A DNA stretch of 64,000 nt, taken from Anseranas semipalmata (Eukaryota; Chordata; Aves; Anseriformes; Anseranatidae). The number at the start of each line of letters is the position of its first letter. Positions within the stretch are counted from its first letter, which is position 1. The DNA lies in the NCBI GenBank assembly GCA_013399115.1, contig VXAA01005608.1, positions 465,727-529,726 of the forward strand, in the 5' to 3' direction. The notes under the pieces were generated by a model, which saw nothing but the letters and a program-made list of their open reading frames with translations, ran no database searches and was not told the DNA's origin. This document shows positions 60,001-62,810 of the stretch, piece by piece. A program made the translations under genes and the position numbers.

Positions 60001-62810
60001 AAAGAATGTGGTCACAGTAACATGTAGCAGTCTTATGCTGCAAGTAGTGATACACAGCAAAACGAGATGACCATAAGCTAGCATTTCAGCTCCCAAGCTA
60101 TCAAGTCACTCATCTTCCTTCAAAGTGCCATATTCCACCACATTCCAACCACCAAATTGTACATGTACTTGTGAATGAGAAGTAAAATATATGTAATATT
60201 TTTCAAACTATATCAAATGATTGAAGCATAGTTTCTATTTCAAAGATAAAAAAAACATTAAGTGCTATTAGTAAGAGTACTATTCCTACTATTGCTAAGT
60301 ACAAAGTTTACCAACACGCAATTTGTTTCTTTGGCCTATTTTTAATTAGTGGAGGTTTCAGGGAAGGGAGAGTTCCCATAGCTTTTGCTTGTTTGTTTTT
60401 AGAGTCCCACATTTCAGTCAGCATTTCAGAGCATGGTTAAAAGCACTCTTAAAACCATTGTAAAACATATTCCAAGATGAAATCTGACAGTTTTATTATT
60501 ATTATTTCATTTTTAGGAACCAGTATCCTGTTTGTGTTTTTCCTTATAAAAAACAGTATACTCAAACAGGCTTTGTATTTATAAACCAACCACCATATTT
60601 CATTTTCCACGTAATTTAAGAAATGTTCATTTTTAGGTTGCTGGTGACAGTCTGAGAATTCTCCAGCAATTTTGCTTTACAGTGCATTTCAATTCTTCCC
60701 CCTTAAAACATAACTCTGAAGTTATCTTCTTAGTATTTCCTTCTGTCAAAGAAGTCTACAAAACACCAAAAACATACAGGGGGAAAGAAGTACACACACG
60801 TCGTCATTATCTTTGCATTCCTGTTTTAGCCAGTGCCCTGTACAAACAGAGCCGGATTTACAGAAGCACCAAATTCCAGTCTTTCAGCAGAACGAGATTT
60901 AGGCAAATTGGAAGCTATGGACACTCAGCAGCTTTGATATTACAACACAGCATTCAAAATCTGTTATATCCAACAGTAAATAAAGAAAAAATATGAATCA
61001 TGGCTCTTTTTGCATGTATGATATTCAAGGAGGGGGAGGACTGAAGCAGGCTAAGTTTTGTCAGTCTTTGAAAAGAGGACTGATATCTATCCTCAGAAGA
61101 AAAGTTCAGAGTGCTTGAAAAATCATGGAAGGATTAATTATTTACCTGAATGGTAGACAAATATCTACAATTCAAACTCAAATTAACAACACGATAACTG
61201 TTTTAATCTCATTTACCTGTGCCTTGATTTCTTCTTTGTGAAACTCAAATAATAATCTATCTCCCAAATAACGACAAAGTAGATTAATGTTTTGTTTTTA
61301 CCTCTTATACCAGAGACTTCCTTCTTTTTTTTTTTTTAAATACTCATTATTAACCAGCTACCAAATTTACTCTGAATACAGAATTACATTGTAAAAATGA
61401 GTCCATCACACACTGACCGGGAAAATGAAAAAGATCAGTTAGCTTCACCAGTACTGGAACCTGAACAGGCAAGAATTTCCAACTAGTAACTGCCCTCCTC
61501 AGGAGCTGGCAGTCTAAGTAATTGCATCCCCTTAAGGGGAAAAAAAAAAATATTCAGCAATCTAGCTGCTTCGTTCTTATACACTTAACATACAAGTGAA
61601 GTTAAAAGTTATGCAACGAGAACAAAACCAGAAGACTTCTAAAGACAATCATTACATCTGTAGATCTAATAGGGAGAAATCCAGTAACTACTTGAATGCA
61701 GAGCTGCTTGGTCTCAAGACTGCAGTAAACCTATTTATCACTCTGCCTTCCTCATTCTTGCTGCATCTGGGGACACACCCTCTCATCTTTCATGTTATGT
61801 GCAAAGTCACCTGCATTAGTAAAGAAGGGCACATCTGTCCTTCCACAACAGCCACTGCAAGGGCACAGAAATTTCAAAACTCTTTAGTTATACAGAACTC
61901 AAGCTCTCACACTCCTGAAGGGAAACTAGATTGGGTGACATCCCACATCTGTGGCATATCAGAAGATTTCAACTGAAACTCAAGTAAAAGTTAATTCTAA
62001 CTGTGCTGCATGTACATATTCTTCATCATAGAAGTTCATCTCTTTTAATCCCAGCTGAAATTGTAGCTAGGATTACCACTGTGTTATATGAATGCCCACT
62101 TTTCTACCTCTATTTTTGATTCACAGTAACTAAGGACTGTTGTTTAATTTCTTAGATTATACTTTCTAATTGTGATCTTCTCTGATAAACTCCACAGCCA
62201 CCTACTCCTATTACAATTTTAGAACAGCCAGTTTCCTCAATGAATTCATTTATCTTTAATATTCCTAATATAAGTTTTTGATGAAGTGTAATCCTGTATA
62301 AAATACTACCATAGAACCCCTTTGGTTAGAAGGGACCTTAAGGATCACCTGGTTCCAACCCCCTGCCATGGGAAGGGACACCTCCCACCAGACCAGGTAG
62401 CCCAGGGCCACATCCAACCTGCCCTTGAACACTTCCAGGGATGGGGCATTCACAGCTTCTCTGGGCAGCCTGTTCCAGTGCCTCACCACCCTCTGAGTGA
62501 AGAATTTCCTCCCAACATCTAATCTAAATCTCCCCTCTTTTAGTTTAAAACCGTTCCCCCTTGTCCCATCATTATCTGCCCAAGTAAAAAAAATGGTCTT
62601 CTCAAGTAGGCAGTAACATTATCAGAATTCTAGACTCAACTATCCAGAGAGAGCTATAAAGTTATAAATACACTTACCTGTGGAATCTCCTTCTAAGCTT
62701 GTAAGAGACGAGAGTTTCTCATTTTCCAGAAAACTTGACAGACTATTGCTAAGATGATCACTTGAGGTTTCACCTTCTACCAACATTTCAGAAGGTTCAG
62801 ATGGACCAAC
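31..62810 (-). CDS. CEP192: CEP192 (centrosomal protein 192), 38 internal exons, both ends outside window
   Basis: Spliced gene for the centrosome scaffold CEP192 (SPD-2 family). In known orthologues it sits in the pericentriolar material, recruits PLK4 for centriole duplication, and brings together and activates Aurora A and PLK1 so that gamma-tubulin can be recruited for spindle assembly. I read 38 exons on the minus strand, all bounded by GT-AG introns with compatible phases, totalling 7001 coding bases (about 2,333 codons, no internal stop). Identification rests on many exact or near-exact motifs shared with human CEP192 recalled from knowledge, such as [60 protein letters not shown] and NNSF. 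The N-terminal half is mostly disordered and acidic; the C-terminal half (about residue 1220 onward) is a series of PapD/ASH-like Ig folds. About 190 N-terminal and 50 C-terminal residues (relative to human) lie outside. No promoter or start codon is visible. Confidence 0.97.
90..564 (-). other. CEP192: CEP192 intron E37-E38
   Basis: 475-base AT-rich intron with an A-rich run near 285-305. Nothing else recognised. Confidence 0.85.
565..688 (-). CDS. CEP192: CEP192 exon E37, last PapD-like domain
   Basis: 124 bases, residues 2273-2314. Contains [20 protein letters not shown] and [12 protein letters not shown], matching human [32 protein letters not shown]. Starts the final ASH/PapD-like domain. 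Donor GTAAGT-type (gtaag), phase 0. Confidence 0.96.
689..1586 (-). other. CEP192: CEP192 intron E36-E37
   Basis: 898-base intron whose donor-proximal third (about 1312-1580) is an old CR1 fragment; the rest is unannotated AT-rich sequence. Confidence 0.85.
1312..1580 (-). mobile_element. CR1 LINE fragment, degraded
   Basis: Reads from the CR1 3' tail (tagaattataggataac-like octamer remnants) through the ggttggaagagactcagg and ctctgggcagcctgctcca words into the part read as ttgtgcccat in intact copies. Heavily mutated, so old. It runs to within about six bases of the E36 donor. Confidence 0.75.
1587..1708 (-). CDS. CEP192: CEP192 exon E36, divergent inter-domain linker
   Basis: 122 bases, residues 2233-2272, a polar linker ([17 protein letters not shown] to YSEAHTTKA). 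Weakly similar to the human linker before the last domain; assigned from phase fit (GG|A to E37), acceptor ccaatag and donor GTACGT. A decayed CR1 fragment reaches to within a few bases of its donor. Confidence 0.88.
1709..5522 (-). other. CEP192: CEP192 intron E35-E36
   Basis: 3.8-kb AT-rich intron. I saw only short homopolymer runs (for example 1801-1811 T, 2611-2620 A). Open frames in it are short, lack splice-supported homology and are not called. Confidence 0.8.
5523..5642 (-). CDS. CEP192: CEP192 exon E35
   Basis: 120 bases, 40 codons, phase 0 at both ends. Contains [19 protein letters not shown] and [10 protein letters not shown], matching human FLPRGRGDYAQFWDVECHP and LRFQLSGQ. The F-x-P-R-G-x-G-x-Y turn is diagnostic for a PapD/ASH-type domain. 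Donor GTGAGT, acceptor ttggtag. Confidence 0.97.
5643..7000 (-). other. CEP192: CEP192 intron E34-E35
   Basis: 1.36-kb intron with a poly-A run at about 6176-6194. No other element recognised. Confidence 0.8.
7001..7096 (-). CDS. CEP192: CEP192 exon E34
   Basis: 96 bases, 32 codons, phase 0 at both ends. Encodes [20 protein letters not shown] and EAHEKEK (human GDVFRATYAAFRCSPISGLLESH). A (CA)n tract (GT in transcript) begins about 47 bases upstream of its acceptor. Donor GTACGC. Confidence 0.95.
7097..7965 (-). other. CEP192: CEP192 intron E33-E34
   Basis: 869-base intron; its acceptor-proximal end carries the (CA)n microsatellite at 7143-7174. The remainder is unremarkable. Confidence 0.85.
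7143..7174. repeat. (CA)n microsatellite, (GT)n in the transcript
   Basis: About 16 CA dinucleotides with one interruption (g at 7149). On the transcript strand it is a GT tract beginning about 47 bases upstream of the E34 acceptor. Confidence 0.97.
7966..8045 (-). CDS. CEP192: CEP192 exon E33
   Basis: 80 bases, residues 2134-2160, encoding [19 protein letters not shown] and PPYVK. Human has LELENHGTTDVKWHLSSLAPPYVK. An L-x-N-x-G-x-x-x-V-x-W strand pair typical of the ASH fold. Donor GTGAGT, phase 0. Confidence 0.96.
8046..9351 (-). other. CEP192: CEP192 intron E32-E33
   Basis: 1.3-kb AT-rich intron with no repeat or gene recognised. Confidence 0.8.
9352..9556 (-). CDS. CEP192: CEP192 exon E32
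   Basis: 205 bases, residues 2066-2133. Begins [13 protein letters not shown] (human KKIVKVQIREDLTQ), passes through a variable loop with a basic cluster (SPSRRRDAF), and ends [19 protein letters not shown] (human KVEIRNKSITFPTTEPGET). The join between two PapD-like domains. Acceptor gcaaaag, donor GTAATA. Confidence 0.95.
10304..10650 (-). mobile_element. CR1 LINE 3' end with the ORF2 C-terminus
   Basis: The plus strand starts with the reversed CR1 tail (atcatagaatcacagaatgg) and on the minus strand encodes the typical end of the CR1 ORF2 product: [37 protein letters not shown] and [12 protein letters not shown]. It is a 5'-truncated copy, as most CR1s are, and relatively well preserved. 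Confidence 0.93.
11271..11361. other. Assembly gap (91 N)
   Basis: Run of 91 Ns in the intron between E31 and E32. A run of 16 G begins 17 bases after it, a likely cause of the sequencing failure. Confidence 0.98.
11378..11393. repeat. Poly-G homopolymer (16 G)
   Basis: Sixteen consecutive G next to the gap at 11271-11361, inside an intron. Confidence 0.97.
11517..11622 (-). CDS. CEP192: CEP192 exon E31
   Basis: 106 bases, residues 2030-2065. Encodes [16 protein letters not shown] and [15 protein letters not shown], matching human LQILVSPNSSLSTK and [15 protein letters not shown]. Lies about 155 bases from an assembly gap but is itself intact. Donor GTACGT, acceptor ttattag. Confidence 0.95.
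11623..14617 (-). other. CEP192: CEP192 intron E30-E31
   Basis: 3.0-kb intron. Apart from poly-A/T runs (for example 12417-12428) I recognise nothing; the slightly less AT-rich part at 12750-13450 has overlapping open frames in several phases but no recognisable protein. Confidence 0.75.
14618..14741 (-). CDS. CEP192: CEP192 exon E30
   Basis: 124 bases, residues 1989-2029. Encodes [18 protein letters not shown] and [17 protein letters not shown], matching human QIVNNSVRLLRFELCWPAHCLTVTPQHG. This is the strand, NNS turn, strand core of an ASH/PapD-like fold. Donor GTAAAT in phase 2. Confidence 0.97.
14742..15091 (-). other. CEP192: CEP192 intron E29-E30
   Basis: 350-base AT-rich intron, nothing recognised. 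Confidence 0.85.
15092..15264 (-). CDS. CEP192: CEP192 exon E29
   Basis: 173 bases, residues 1931-1988. Contains [15 protein letters not shown] (human [15 protein letters not shown]) and [15 protein letters not shown] (human WTVLPEHLILVAPSP). A Pro-rich linker leads into the next PapD-like domain. Donor GTAAGT in phase 1. Confidence 0.95.
15596..15960 (-). mobile_element. CR1 LINE 3' fragment, degraded
   Basis: Starts with cagaatcacagaacacccga and continues with ggtcagaagggacctctgg, the usual reversed CR1 3' end, then a more divergent part with ccgggcagcctgttcc. Inserted with its sense strand the same as CEP192. Confidence 0.85.
17215..17470 (+). mobile_element. CR1 LINE 3' fragment
   Basis: Plus-strand CR1: ggcactggaacaggctgccc, tccctggaggtattcaaaag, ggattggatgatcttggagg and the terminal tgattctgtgg octamer. 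Antisense to CEP192. Confidence 0.92.
17729..17870 (-). CDS. CEP192: CEP192 exon E28
   Basis: 142 bases, residues 1884-1930. Contains [20 protein letters not shown] and ILTVVGCF, aligned to human YDLPQRPNDVQLFYGSMCKIILSVIG. Followed by a divergent segment ([11 protein letters not shown]). Donor GTAATG in phase 2. Confidence 0.93.
17871..21783 (-). other. CEP192: CEP192 intron E27-E28
   Basis: 3.9-kb intron. The middle (about 19240-20420) is a GC-rich block described separately; the flanks are AT-rich with poly-T runs near 20731-20744 and 21751-21764. Confidence 0.8.
19240..20420. repeat. Unclassified GC-rich intronic block, possibly an LTR-like insertion
   Basis: About 1.2 kb markedly richer in G and C than the surrounding intron, C-rich on the plus strand. 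It starts near a TATA-like tatataaaag (19259-19268), contains a tandem pair of about 51-base units (actccagctgctggcccc at 19722 and actccagttgctggccct at 19773), and has a short direct repeat tagaaatagag at its start and again near 19840. No coding capacity I recognise. The family is unknown to me; the boundaries are approximate. Confidence 0.5.
21784..21893 (-). CDS. CEP192: CEP192 exon E27
   Basis: 110 bases, residues 1847-1883. Encodes an alpha-helical-looking linker ([16 protein letters not shown]) followed by [11 protein letters not shown] (human AFQDELLVTE). Joins E26 through AG|A and E28 through G|TA. Donor GTAAGC, acceptor tgtaacag. Confidence 0.92.
22470..23165 (-). mobile_element. 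CR1 LINE, long 3' copy interrupted by an assembly gap
   Basis: The left part begins with duplicated reversed tail octamers (atagaatcacagaatcacag) and gttggaagggacccataagg. The right part (22896-23160) encodes on the minus strand an ORF2-type CR1 segment with [34 protein letters not shown] and [19 protein letters not shown]. Both parts have one orientation, so the gap lies inside a single CR1 copy. Confidence 0.92.
22626..22895. other. Assembly gap (270 N)
   Basis: Run of 270 Ns bounded on both sides by CR1 sequence of the same orientation; the missing bases are most likely CR1. Confidence 0.98.
23493..23605 (-). CDS. CEP192: CEP192 exon E26
   Basis: 113 bases, residues 1810-1846. Encodes [12 protein letters not shown] and [13 protein letters not shown]. 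The [11 protein letters not shown] stretch is identical to human. Ends a PapD-like domain; leaves in phase 2 at GTAAGA. The intron to E25 is 188 bases. Confidence 0.96.
23794..24054 (-). CDS. CEP192: CEP192 exon E25
   Basis: 261 bases, 87 codons, phase 0 at both ends. Contains [15 protein letters not shown] (identical to human apart from one residue), [16 protein letters not shown] and [13 protein letters not shown]. The domain boundary YGGTSN begins a new Ig-like unit, and [11 protein letters not shown] is its strand pair. Donor GTAAGT. Confidence 0.97.
24055..24564 (-). other. CEP192: CEP192 intron E24-E25
   Basis: 510-base AT-rich intron, nothing recognised. Confidence 0.85.
24565..24741 (-). 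CDS. CEP192: CEP192 exon E24
   Basis: 177 bases, 59 codons, phase 0 at both ends. Contains [20 protein letters not shown] and [18 protein letters not shown] (human [17 protein letters not shown]). Ends a PapD-like domain. Acceptor tttatag, donor GTAAGA. Confidence 0.96.
24742..27588 (-). other. CEP192: CEP192 intron E23-E24
   Basis: 2.85-kb intron; a moderately less AT-rich middle (25150-27050) shows no repeat family or gene I can identify. Confidence 0.75.
27589..27679 (-). CDS. CEP192: CEP192 exon E23
   Basis: 91 bases, residues 1633-1663. Encodes [19 protein letters not shown] and RGQDQDCFQ, close to human LQKLALRNNSASTTQHLRL and RGQDQDCFQ. Strands of a PapD-like domain. The intron just 5' of its acceptor is one copy of a paired repeat seen again at 36722-36858. 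Confidence 0.96.
27680..27818. repeat. Paired intronic repeat, copy A
   Basis: Shares with 36722-36858 the anchor words ctgaaaaaag, atatatattt and tttcatgaaaaaa, and 21 identical bases beginning cacctcctggtacaacagaa. The spacing of the first and last anchors is within a few bases (104 versus 101). Its left edge coincides with the E23 splice acceptor. Confidence 0.75.
27680..28737 (-). other. CEP192: CEP192 intron E22-E23
   Basis: 1.06-kb intron. The 139 bases next to E23 match a segment in intron E14-E15 (see the paired repeat). The rest is AT-rich and unannotated. Confidence 0.8.
28738..28914 (-). CDS. CEP192: CEP192 exon E22
   Basis: 177 bases, residues 1574-1632. Encodes [12 protein letters not shown] (end of one beta sandwich), a variable linker, then [18 protein letters not shown] (start of the next), matching human ILSNKQFLAWGGVPLGR. 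Acceptor tttttcaag, phase 2 in and out, donor GTAAGT. Confidence 0.95.
28915..31015 (-). other. CEP192: CEP192 intron E21-E22
   Basis: 2.1-kb intron. Purine-rich from about 29530 to 29900. No repeat family recognised. Confidence 0.75.
31016..31131 (-). CDS. CEP192: CEP192 exon E21
   Basis: 116 bases, residues 1536-1573. Contains [25 protein letters not shown], cut here as [16 protein letters not shown]: the L-x-P-G-E-E-x-x-V-x-V-x-F-x-P signature of a PapD/ASH-type strand pair. Human has NLLLKPGEEHEVIVSF. Donor GTAACA in phase 2. Confidence 0.95.
31132..32262 (-). other. CEP192: CEP192 intron E20-E21
   Basis: 1.13-kb intron with an AT-only tract around 31600-31675 holding a single N at 31654. 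Confidence 0.8.
31654..31654. other. Single ambiguous base
   Basis: Lone N inside an AT-only tract; the words aaaattaataaattacata and aaaattaataanttatata lie on either side, about 30 bases apart. Confidence 0.95.
32263..32355 (-). CDS. CEP192: CEP192 exon E20
   Basis: 93 bases, 31 codons, phase 0 at both ends. Encodes [10 protein letters not shown] and [19 protein letters not shown]. The [12 protein letters not shown] motif is the start of another ASH/PapD-like domain and is conserved with human ([16 protein letters not shown]). Separated from E19 by only 134 bases. Donor GTAGGC. Confidence 0.95.
32490..32629 (-). CDS. CEP192: CEP192 exon E19, with non-consensus donor
   Basis: 140 bases, residues 1458-1504. 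Contains [14 protein letters not shown] and [18 protein letters not shown], close to human EEFLAKVDIEVDSP and LRARAGIARIHAPRDLQ. The exon must end after DLQ because the next exon supplies TIHLS as in human (TMHFL); this makes the donor GTTTGC, which departs from the usual GTRAG. Acceptor tttgtag. Confidence 0.94.
32630..33308 (-). other. CEP192: CEP192 intron E18-E19
   Basis: 679-base intron containing a (CA)n-like patch near 32772-32790 and a 10-base perfect inverted repeat at 33108-33130. Confidence 0.85.
33108..33130. repeat. Short perfect inverted repeat (10-base stem, 3-base loop)
   Basis: gtcttaatct, ttt, agattaagac. The word tcttaatct-like is also repeated directly just upstream (cttaatgtcttaatcttg). 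Intronic; function unknown. Confidence 0.85.
33309..33372 (-). CDS. CEP192: CEP192 exon E18 (small)
   Basis: 64 bases, residues 1437-1457, encoding [19 protein letters not shown] (human DPEFLMIWVLFHSPKKQIS). Supplies a beta strand plus the KKQ turn of a PapD-like domain. Donor GTATAG, phase 1, joined to E19 by G|AT. Confidence 0.95.
33565..33708 (-). CDS. CEP192: CEP192 exon E17
   Basis: 144 bases, 48 codons, phase 0 at both ends. Begins with [13 protein letters not shown], identical in human, and ends with [15 protein letters not shown]. The middle ([11 protein letters not shown]) is a divergent loop. Belongs to the PapD-like domain begun in E16. Donor GTGAGT. Confidence 0.96.
33709..34633 (-). 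other. CEP192: CEP192 intron E16-E17
   Basis: 925-base intron; less AT-rich in 33890-34200 without a recognisable element. Confidence 0.8.
34634..34759 (-). CDS. CEP192: CEP192 exon E16, PapD-like domain
   Basis: 126 bases, 42 codons, phase 0 at both ends. Encodes [18 protein letters not shown] and [15 protein letters not shown]. The F-G-x-L-x-x-G-x-x-K-x-L-P-L-x-L-x-N pattern is the classic first strands of an ASH domain. Human has the same pattern ([20 protein letters not shown]). Donor GTAAGT. Confidence 0.96.
34760..35953 (-). other. CEP192: CEP192 intron E15-E16
   Basis: 1.2-kb AT-rich intron, nothing recognised. Confidence 0.8.
35954..36184 (-). CDS. CEP192: CEP192 exon E15, PapD-like domain
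   Basis: 231 bases, 77 codons, phase 0 at both ends. Contains [11 protein letters not shown], the domain-typical [14 protein letters not shown], and [19 protein letters not shown], nearly identical to human in the last part. Completes the beta sandwich begun in E14. Donor GTAAGT. Confidence 0.96.
36185..38015 (-). other. CEP192: CEP192 intron E14-E15
   Basis: 1.8-kb intron containing copy B of the paired intronic repeat (36722-36858) and a poly-T run near 36989-37003. Confidence 0.8.
36722..36858. repeat. Paired intronic repeat, copy B
   Basis: Colinear match to 27680-27818 in the same orientation, ending in the same 21 bases. Sequence to its left also resembles the start of exon E23, for example gtatcttacaggtaac against the exon's tttcttagagttaac. 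Confidence 0.75.
38016..38164 (-). CDS. CEP192: CEP192 exon E14, start of the PapD/ASH-like array
   Basis: 149 bases, residues 1220-1269. Encodes [20 protein letters not shown] and [22 protein letters not shown]. The pattern of beta strands and the N-P-T-x-R-W turn is typical of an ASH/PapD-like immunoglobulin fold, and it matches human closely. Acceptor tcctaag is weak in pyrimidines; donor GTAAGA, phase 0. Confidence 0.95.
38165..40041 (-). other. CEP192: CEP192 intron E13-E14
   Basis: 1.9-kb intron with a TG/CA patch at about 38440-38466 and a 22-base tandem pair at 39200-39243 (ggcaatgagtaagactgttc repeated with one change). Confidence 0.8.
39200..39243. repeat. 22-base tandem repeat, two copies
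   Basis: ggcaatgagtaagactgttc and ggcaatgaataagactgttc follow one another with period 22; a third partial word ggcaatgaa lies at 39186. Confidence 0.9.
40042..40939 (-). CDS. CEP192: CEP192 exon E13, large linker exon before the PapD array
   Basis: 898 bases, residues 921-1219. Starts [16 protein letters not shown] (human [12 protein letters not shown]) and runs through a charged segment to a Gly/Pro/Ser-rich stretch with [29 protein letters not shown] and SLCNPHS, each recognisable in human CEP192. It ends at SPGL with phase 1 and donor GTAAGG, immediately before the first structured C-terminal domain. Probably disordered. Confidence 0.97.
40940..44073 (-). other. CEP192: CEP192 intron E12-E13
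   Basis: 3.1-kb intron with an LTR-like insertion (about 41150-41695), a poly-A run at about 41889-41907, and otherwise unrecognised sequence. Confidence 0.8.
41150..41695 (+). mobile_element. Probable avian endogenous-retrovirus solo LTR, degraded
   Basis: Contains words I associate with a widespread avian LTR: ggagttaattttcttcatag, tggtgctatgttttggat, aacagtgttgataatacac, ctgctgagcagtgcttacac, gatatattccataccata, a gcaataaaac polyadenylation-type word, tattaaactgcctttat, and an end resembling gtggtcaacccacca. No internal retroviral genes are next to it, so it would be a solo LTR. The C-run plus (CA)n at 41579-41600 sits inside it. Family assignment is from memory, hence moderate confidence. 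Confidence 0.6.
44074..44245 (-). CDS. CEP192: CEP192 exon E12
   Basis: 172 bases, residues 863-920. Contains [13 protein letters not shown] (human GVSRLTYVSEPES). The start ([19 protein letters not shown]) and the remainder are polar and divergent. Acceptor tttttcag, donor GTAAGG, leaving in phase 0 after THW. Confidence 0.93.
44246..45683 (-). other. CEP192: CEP192 intron E11-E12
   Basis: 1.4-kb AT-rich intron, nothing recognised. Confidence 0.8.
45684..45810 (-). CDS. CEP192: CEP192 exon E11
   Basis: 127 bases, residues 821-862. Encodes an acidic-to-Ser/Pro segment with [20 protein letters not shown], matching human [20 protein letters not shown]. The repeated Ser-Pro and Thr-Ser-Pro sites could be targets of mitotic proline-directed kinases (inference). 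Separated from E10 by only 126 bases. Donor GTAAAT in phase 2. Confidence 0.93.
45937..46969 (-). CDS. CEP192: CEP192 exon E10, large fast-evolving exon
   Basis: 1033 bases, residues 477-820, phase 0 in and phase 1 out (donor GTGAGT). An early island [15 protein letters not shown] followed by [14 protein letters not shown] closely matches human, and further on [10 protein letters not shown] (human LDMEKYLKKT) and KHVTFEKL (human KHVTFENH) are conserved. The rest is Ser/Thr/Asn/Asp-rich, probably disordered, and diverges strongly. No enzymatic domain. This is the longest exon of the visible gene. Confidence 0.96.
48083..48402. repeat. 320-base direct duplication, copy 1
   Basis: Immediately followed by copy 2 with a period of exactly 320; I count three mismatches outside the N (an a/c near 48249 and two near 48326-48330). 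Confidence 0.95.
48403..48722. repeat. 320-base direct duplication, copy 2, starting at a lone N
   Basis: Begins with the single N at 48403 and repeats 48083-48402 almost exactly, then continues into normal CR1 sequence (gaaggagccagactc). Most likely an assembly join error. Confidence 0.95.
49205..49311 (+). mobile_element. CR1 LINE 3' tail fragment
   Basis: Short copy with ctgcccatggcaagggggtt, gatcacttccaatccaaacc and the tail attctgtgattctatgattc. A separate insertion from the larger CR1 just before it. Confidence 0.9.
49967..50097 (-). CDS. CEP192: CEP192 exon E9, divergent linker
   Basis: 131 bases, residues 433-476, a Thr/Lys-rich low-conservation linker ([10 protein letters not shown] to TATKSKPK). 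Assigned from a good acceptor (gttcttag), donor GTATTT, an open frame through the exon and exact phase fit with E8 and E10. Little direct similarity to human can be seen here. Confidence 0.8.
50098..52029 (-). other. CEP192: CEP192 intron E8-E9
   Basis: 1.9-kb AT-rich intron, no repeat or gene recognised. Confidence 0.8.
52030..52153 (-). CDS. CEP192: CEP192 exon E8
   Basis: 124 bases, residues 392-432. Opens with [20 protein letters not shown], matching human PSFGYFIRSPEKREPIALIR, then becomes polar and divergent. The SPxKR motif looks like a basophilic or proline-directed kinase target (inference). Acceptor tttttatag; donor GTAATT in phase 1, joined to E9 through G|AA. Confidence 0.93.
52154..53104 (-). 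other. CEP192: CEP192 intron E7-E8
   Basis: 951-base intron, no repeat or gene recognised. Confidence 0.8.
53105..53296 (-). CDS. CEP192: CEP192 exon E7, most conserved N-terminal block
   Basis: 192 bases, residues 328-391, phase 0 at both ends. Contains [15 protein letters not shown] and [17 protein letters not shown], almost identical to human [27 protein letters not shown]. It lies in or next to the part of human CEP192 that binds Aurora A. Only a 77-base intron separates it from E6, so the two exons belong to one compact block. Donor GTATGT. Confidence 0.97.
53374..53438 (-). CDS. CEP192: CEP192 exon E6 (small, Aurora A-binding region)
   Basis: 65 bases, residues 306-327, encoding [21 protein letters not shown]. 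The IAQD-EEEF core matches human IAQDEEEFNKEHQF, in the helical region used for Aurora A binding. The acceptor is ttttaag followed by several further NAG triplets (CTGAAG, CAGCAG), so small in-frame acceptor shifts are conceivable. Ends in phase 0 at GTAAGT. Confidence 0.92.
53439..55860 (-). other. CEP192: CEP192 intron E5-E6
   Basis: 2.4-kb AT-rich intron with short homopolymer runs only. Confidence 0.8.
55861..56001 (-). CDS. CEP192: CEP192 exon E5, conserved VYQNEEGKW block
   Basis: 141 bases, residues 259-305. Carries the well conserved block [19 protein letters not shown] followed by an acidic segment ([11 protein letters not shown]) and ITG. Human has [19 protein letters not shown] at the same place. 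It begins the region that in human leads into the Aurora A-binding portion. Donor GTATGT; split codon T|CT (Ser) joins to E6. Confidence 0.95.
56002..56384 (-). other. CEP192: CEP192 intron E4-E5
   Basis: 383-base AT-rich intron, nothing recognised. Confidence 0.85.
56385..56730 (-). CDS. CEP192: CEP192 exon E4, disordered linker
   Basis: 346 bases, residues 144-258, entering in phase 0 and leaving in phase 1. The product is Ser/Glu/Ala-rich with no recognisable domain (for example [13 protein letters not shown] and [12 protein letters not shown]). Human CEP192 is equally divergent here. The acceptor is tttttgaag and the donor GTAGGT; codon G|GT joins to E5. Confidence 0.85.
57000..57140 (-). 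CDS. CEP192: CEP192 exon E3, divergent linker
   Basis: 141 bases, 47 codons, phase 0 at both ends. Encodes a polar, low-conservation segment beginning [10 protein letters not shown] and ending LSRAVKQL. Identified by position and by clean joining to its neighbours rather than by strong similarity, although the junction with E4 (VKQL-NS) echoes human VKLNS. Donor GTATGG. The upstream acceptor tract is a (TTA)n microsatellite. Confidence 0.85.
57141..59712 (-). other. CEP192: CEP192 intron E2-E3
   Basis: 2.6-kb intron. Its acceptor-proximal end is an (AAT)n microsatellite. An uninterrupted plus-strand frame at 59248-59652 resembles no protein I know and is not called. Confidence 0.8.
57146..57169. 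repeat. (AAT)n microsatellite, (TTA)n in the transcript
   Basis: About eight AAT units. On the transcript strand the repeat ends six bases before the E3 exon, so it occupies the place of the polypyrimidine tract. Confidence 0.95.
59713..59867 (-). CDS. CEP192: CEP192 exon E2, acidic PLK4-binding-type segment
   Basis: 155 bases, residues 45-96. It opens with an acidic run ([13 protein letters not shown]) followed by LEAYFEQL, very close to the human sequence. In human CEP192 this acidic part binds the cryptic polo box of the kinase PLK4, and so delivers PLK4 to centrioles; I infer the same role here from conservation. The exon ends in phase 0 (SENGLLQ) at donor GTAAGT; acceptor is ttcaatag. 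Confidence 0.95.
59868..62677 (-). other. CEP192: CEP192 intron E1-E2
   Basis: 2.8-kb intron with one CR1 fragment (about 62311-62580) near its donor end; the rest is AT-rich and unrecognised. Confidence 0.8.
62311..62580 (-). mobile_element. CR1 LINE 3' fragment with the ORF2 C-terminus
   Basis: Reversed CR1 3' end (ggttagaagggaccttaagg, ccccctgccatgggaaggga, gggatggggcattcacagct). On the minus strand it still reads [20 protein letters not shown] and [12 protein letters not shown]. 5'-truncated. Confidence 0.92.
62678..62810 (-). CDS. CEP192: CEP192 exon E1 (first visible coding exon)
   Basis: 133 bases, enters in phase 0 after acceptor ttcacag and leaves in phase 1 at donor GTAAGT. It encodes residues 1-44 of the visible protein, a Ser/Glu-rich linker containing [18 protein letters not shown]. 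The LENEKL and TSLE words match the human stretch just before the acidic PLK4-binding segment. The split codon G|AT joins it to E2. Earlier exons must lie beyond position 64000. Confidence 0.9.
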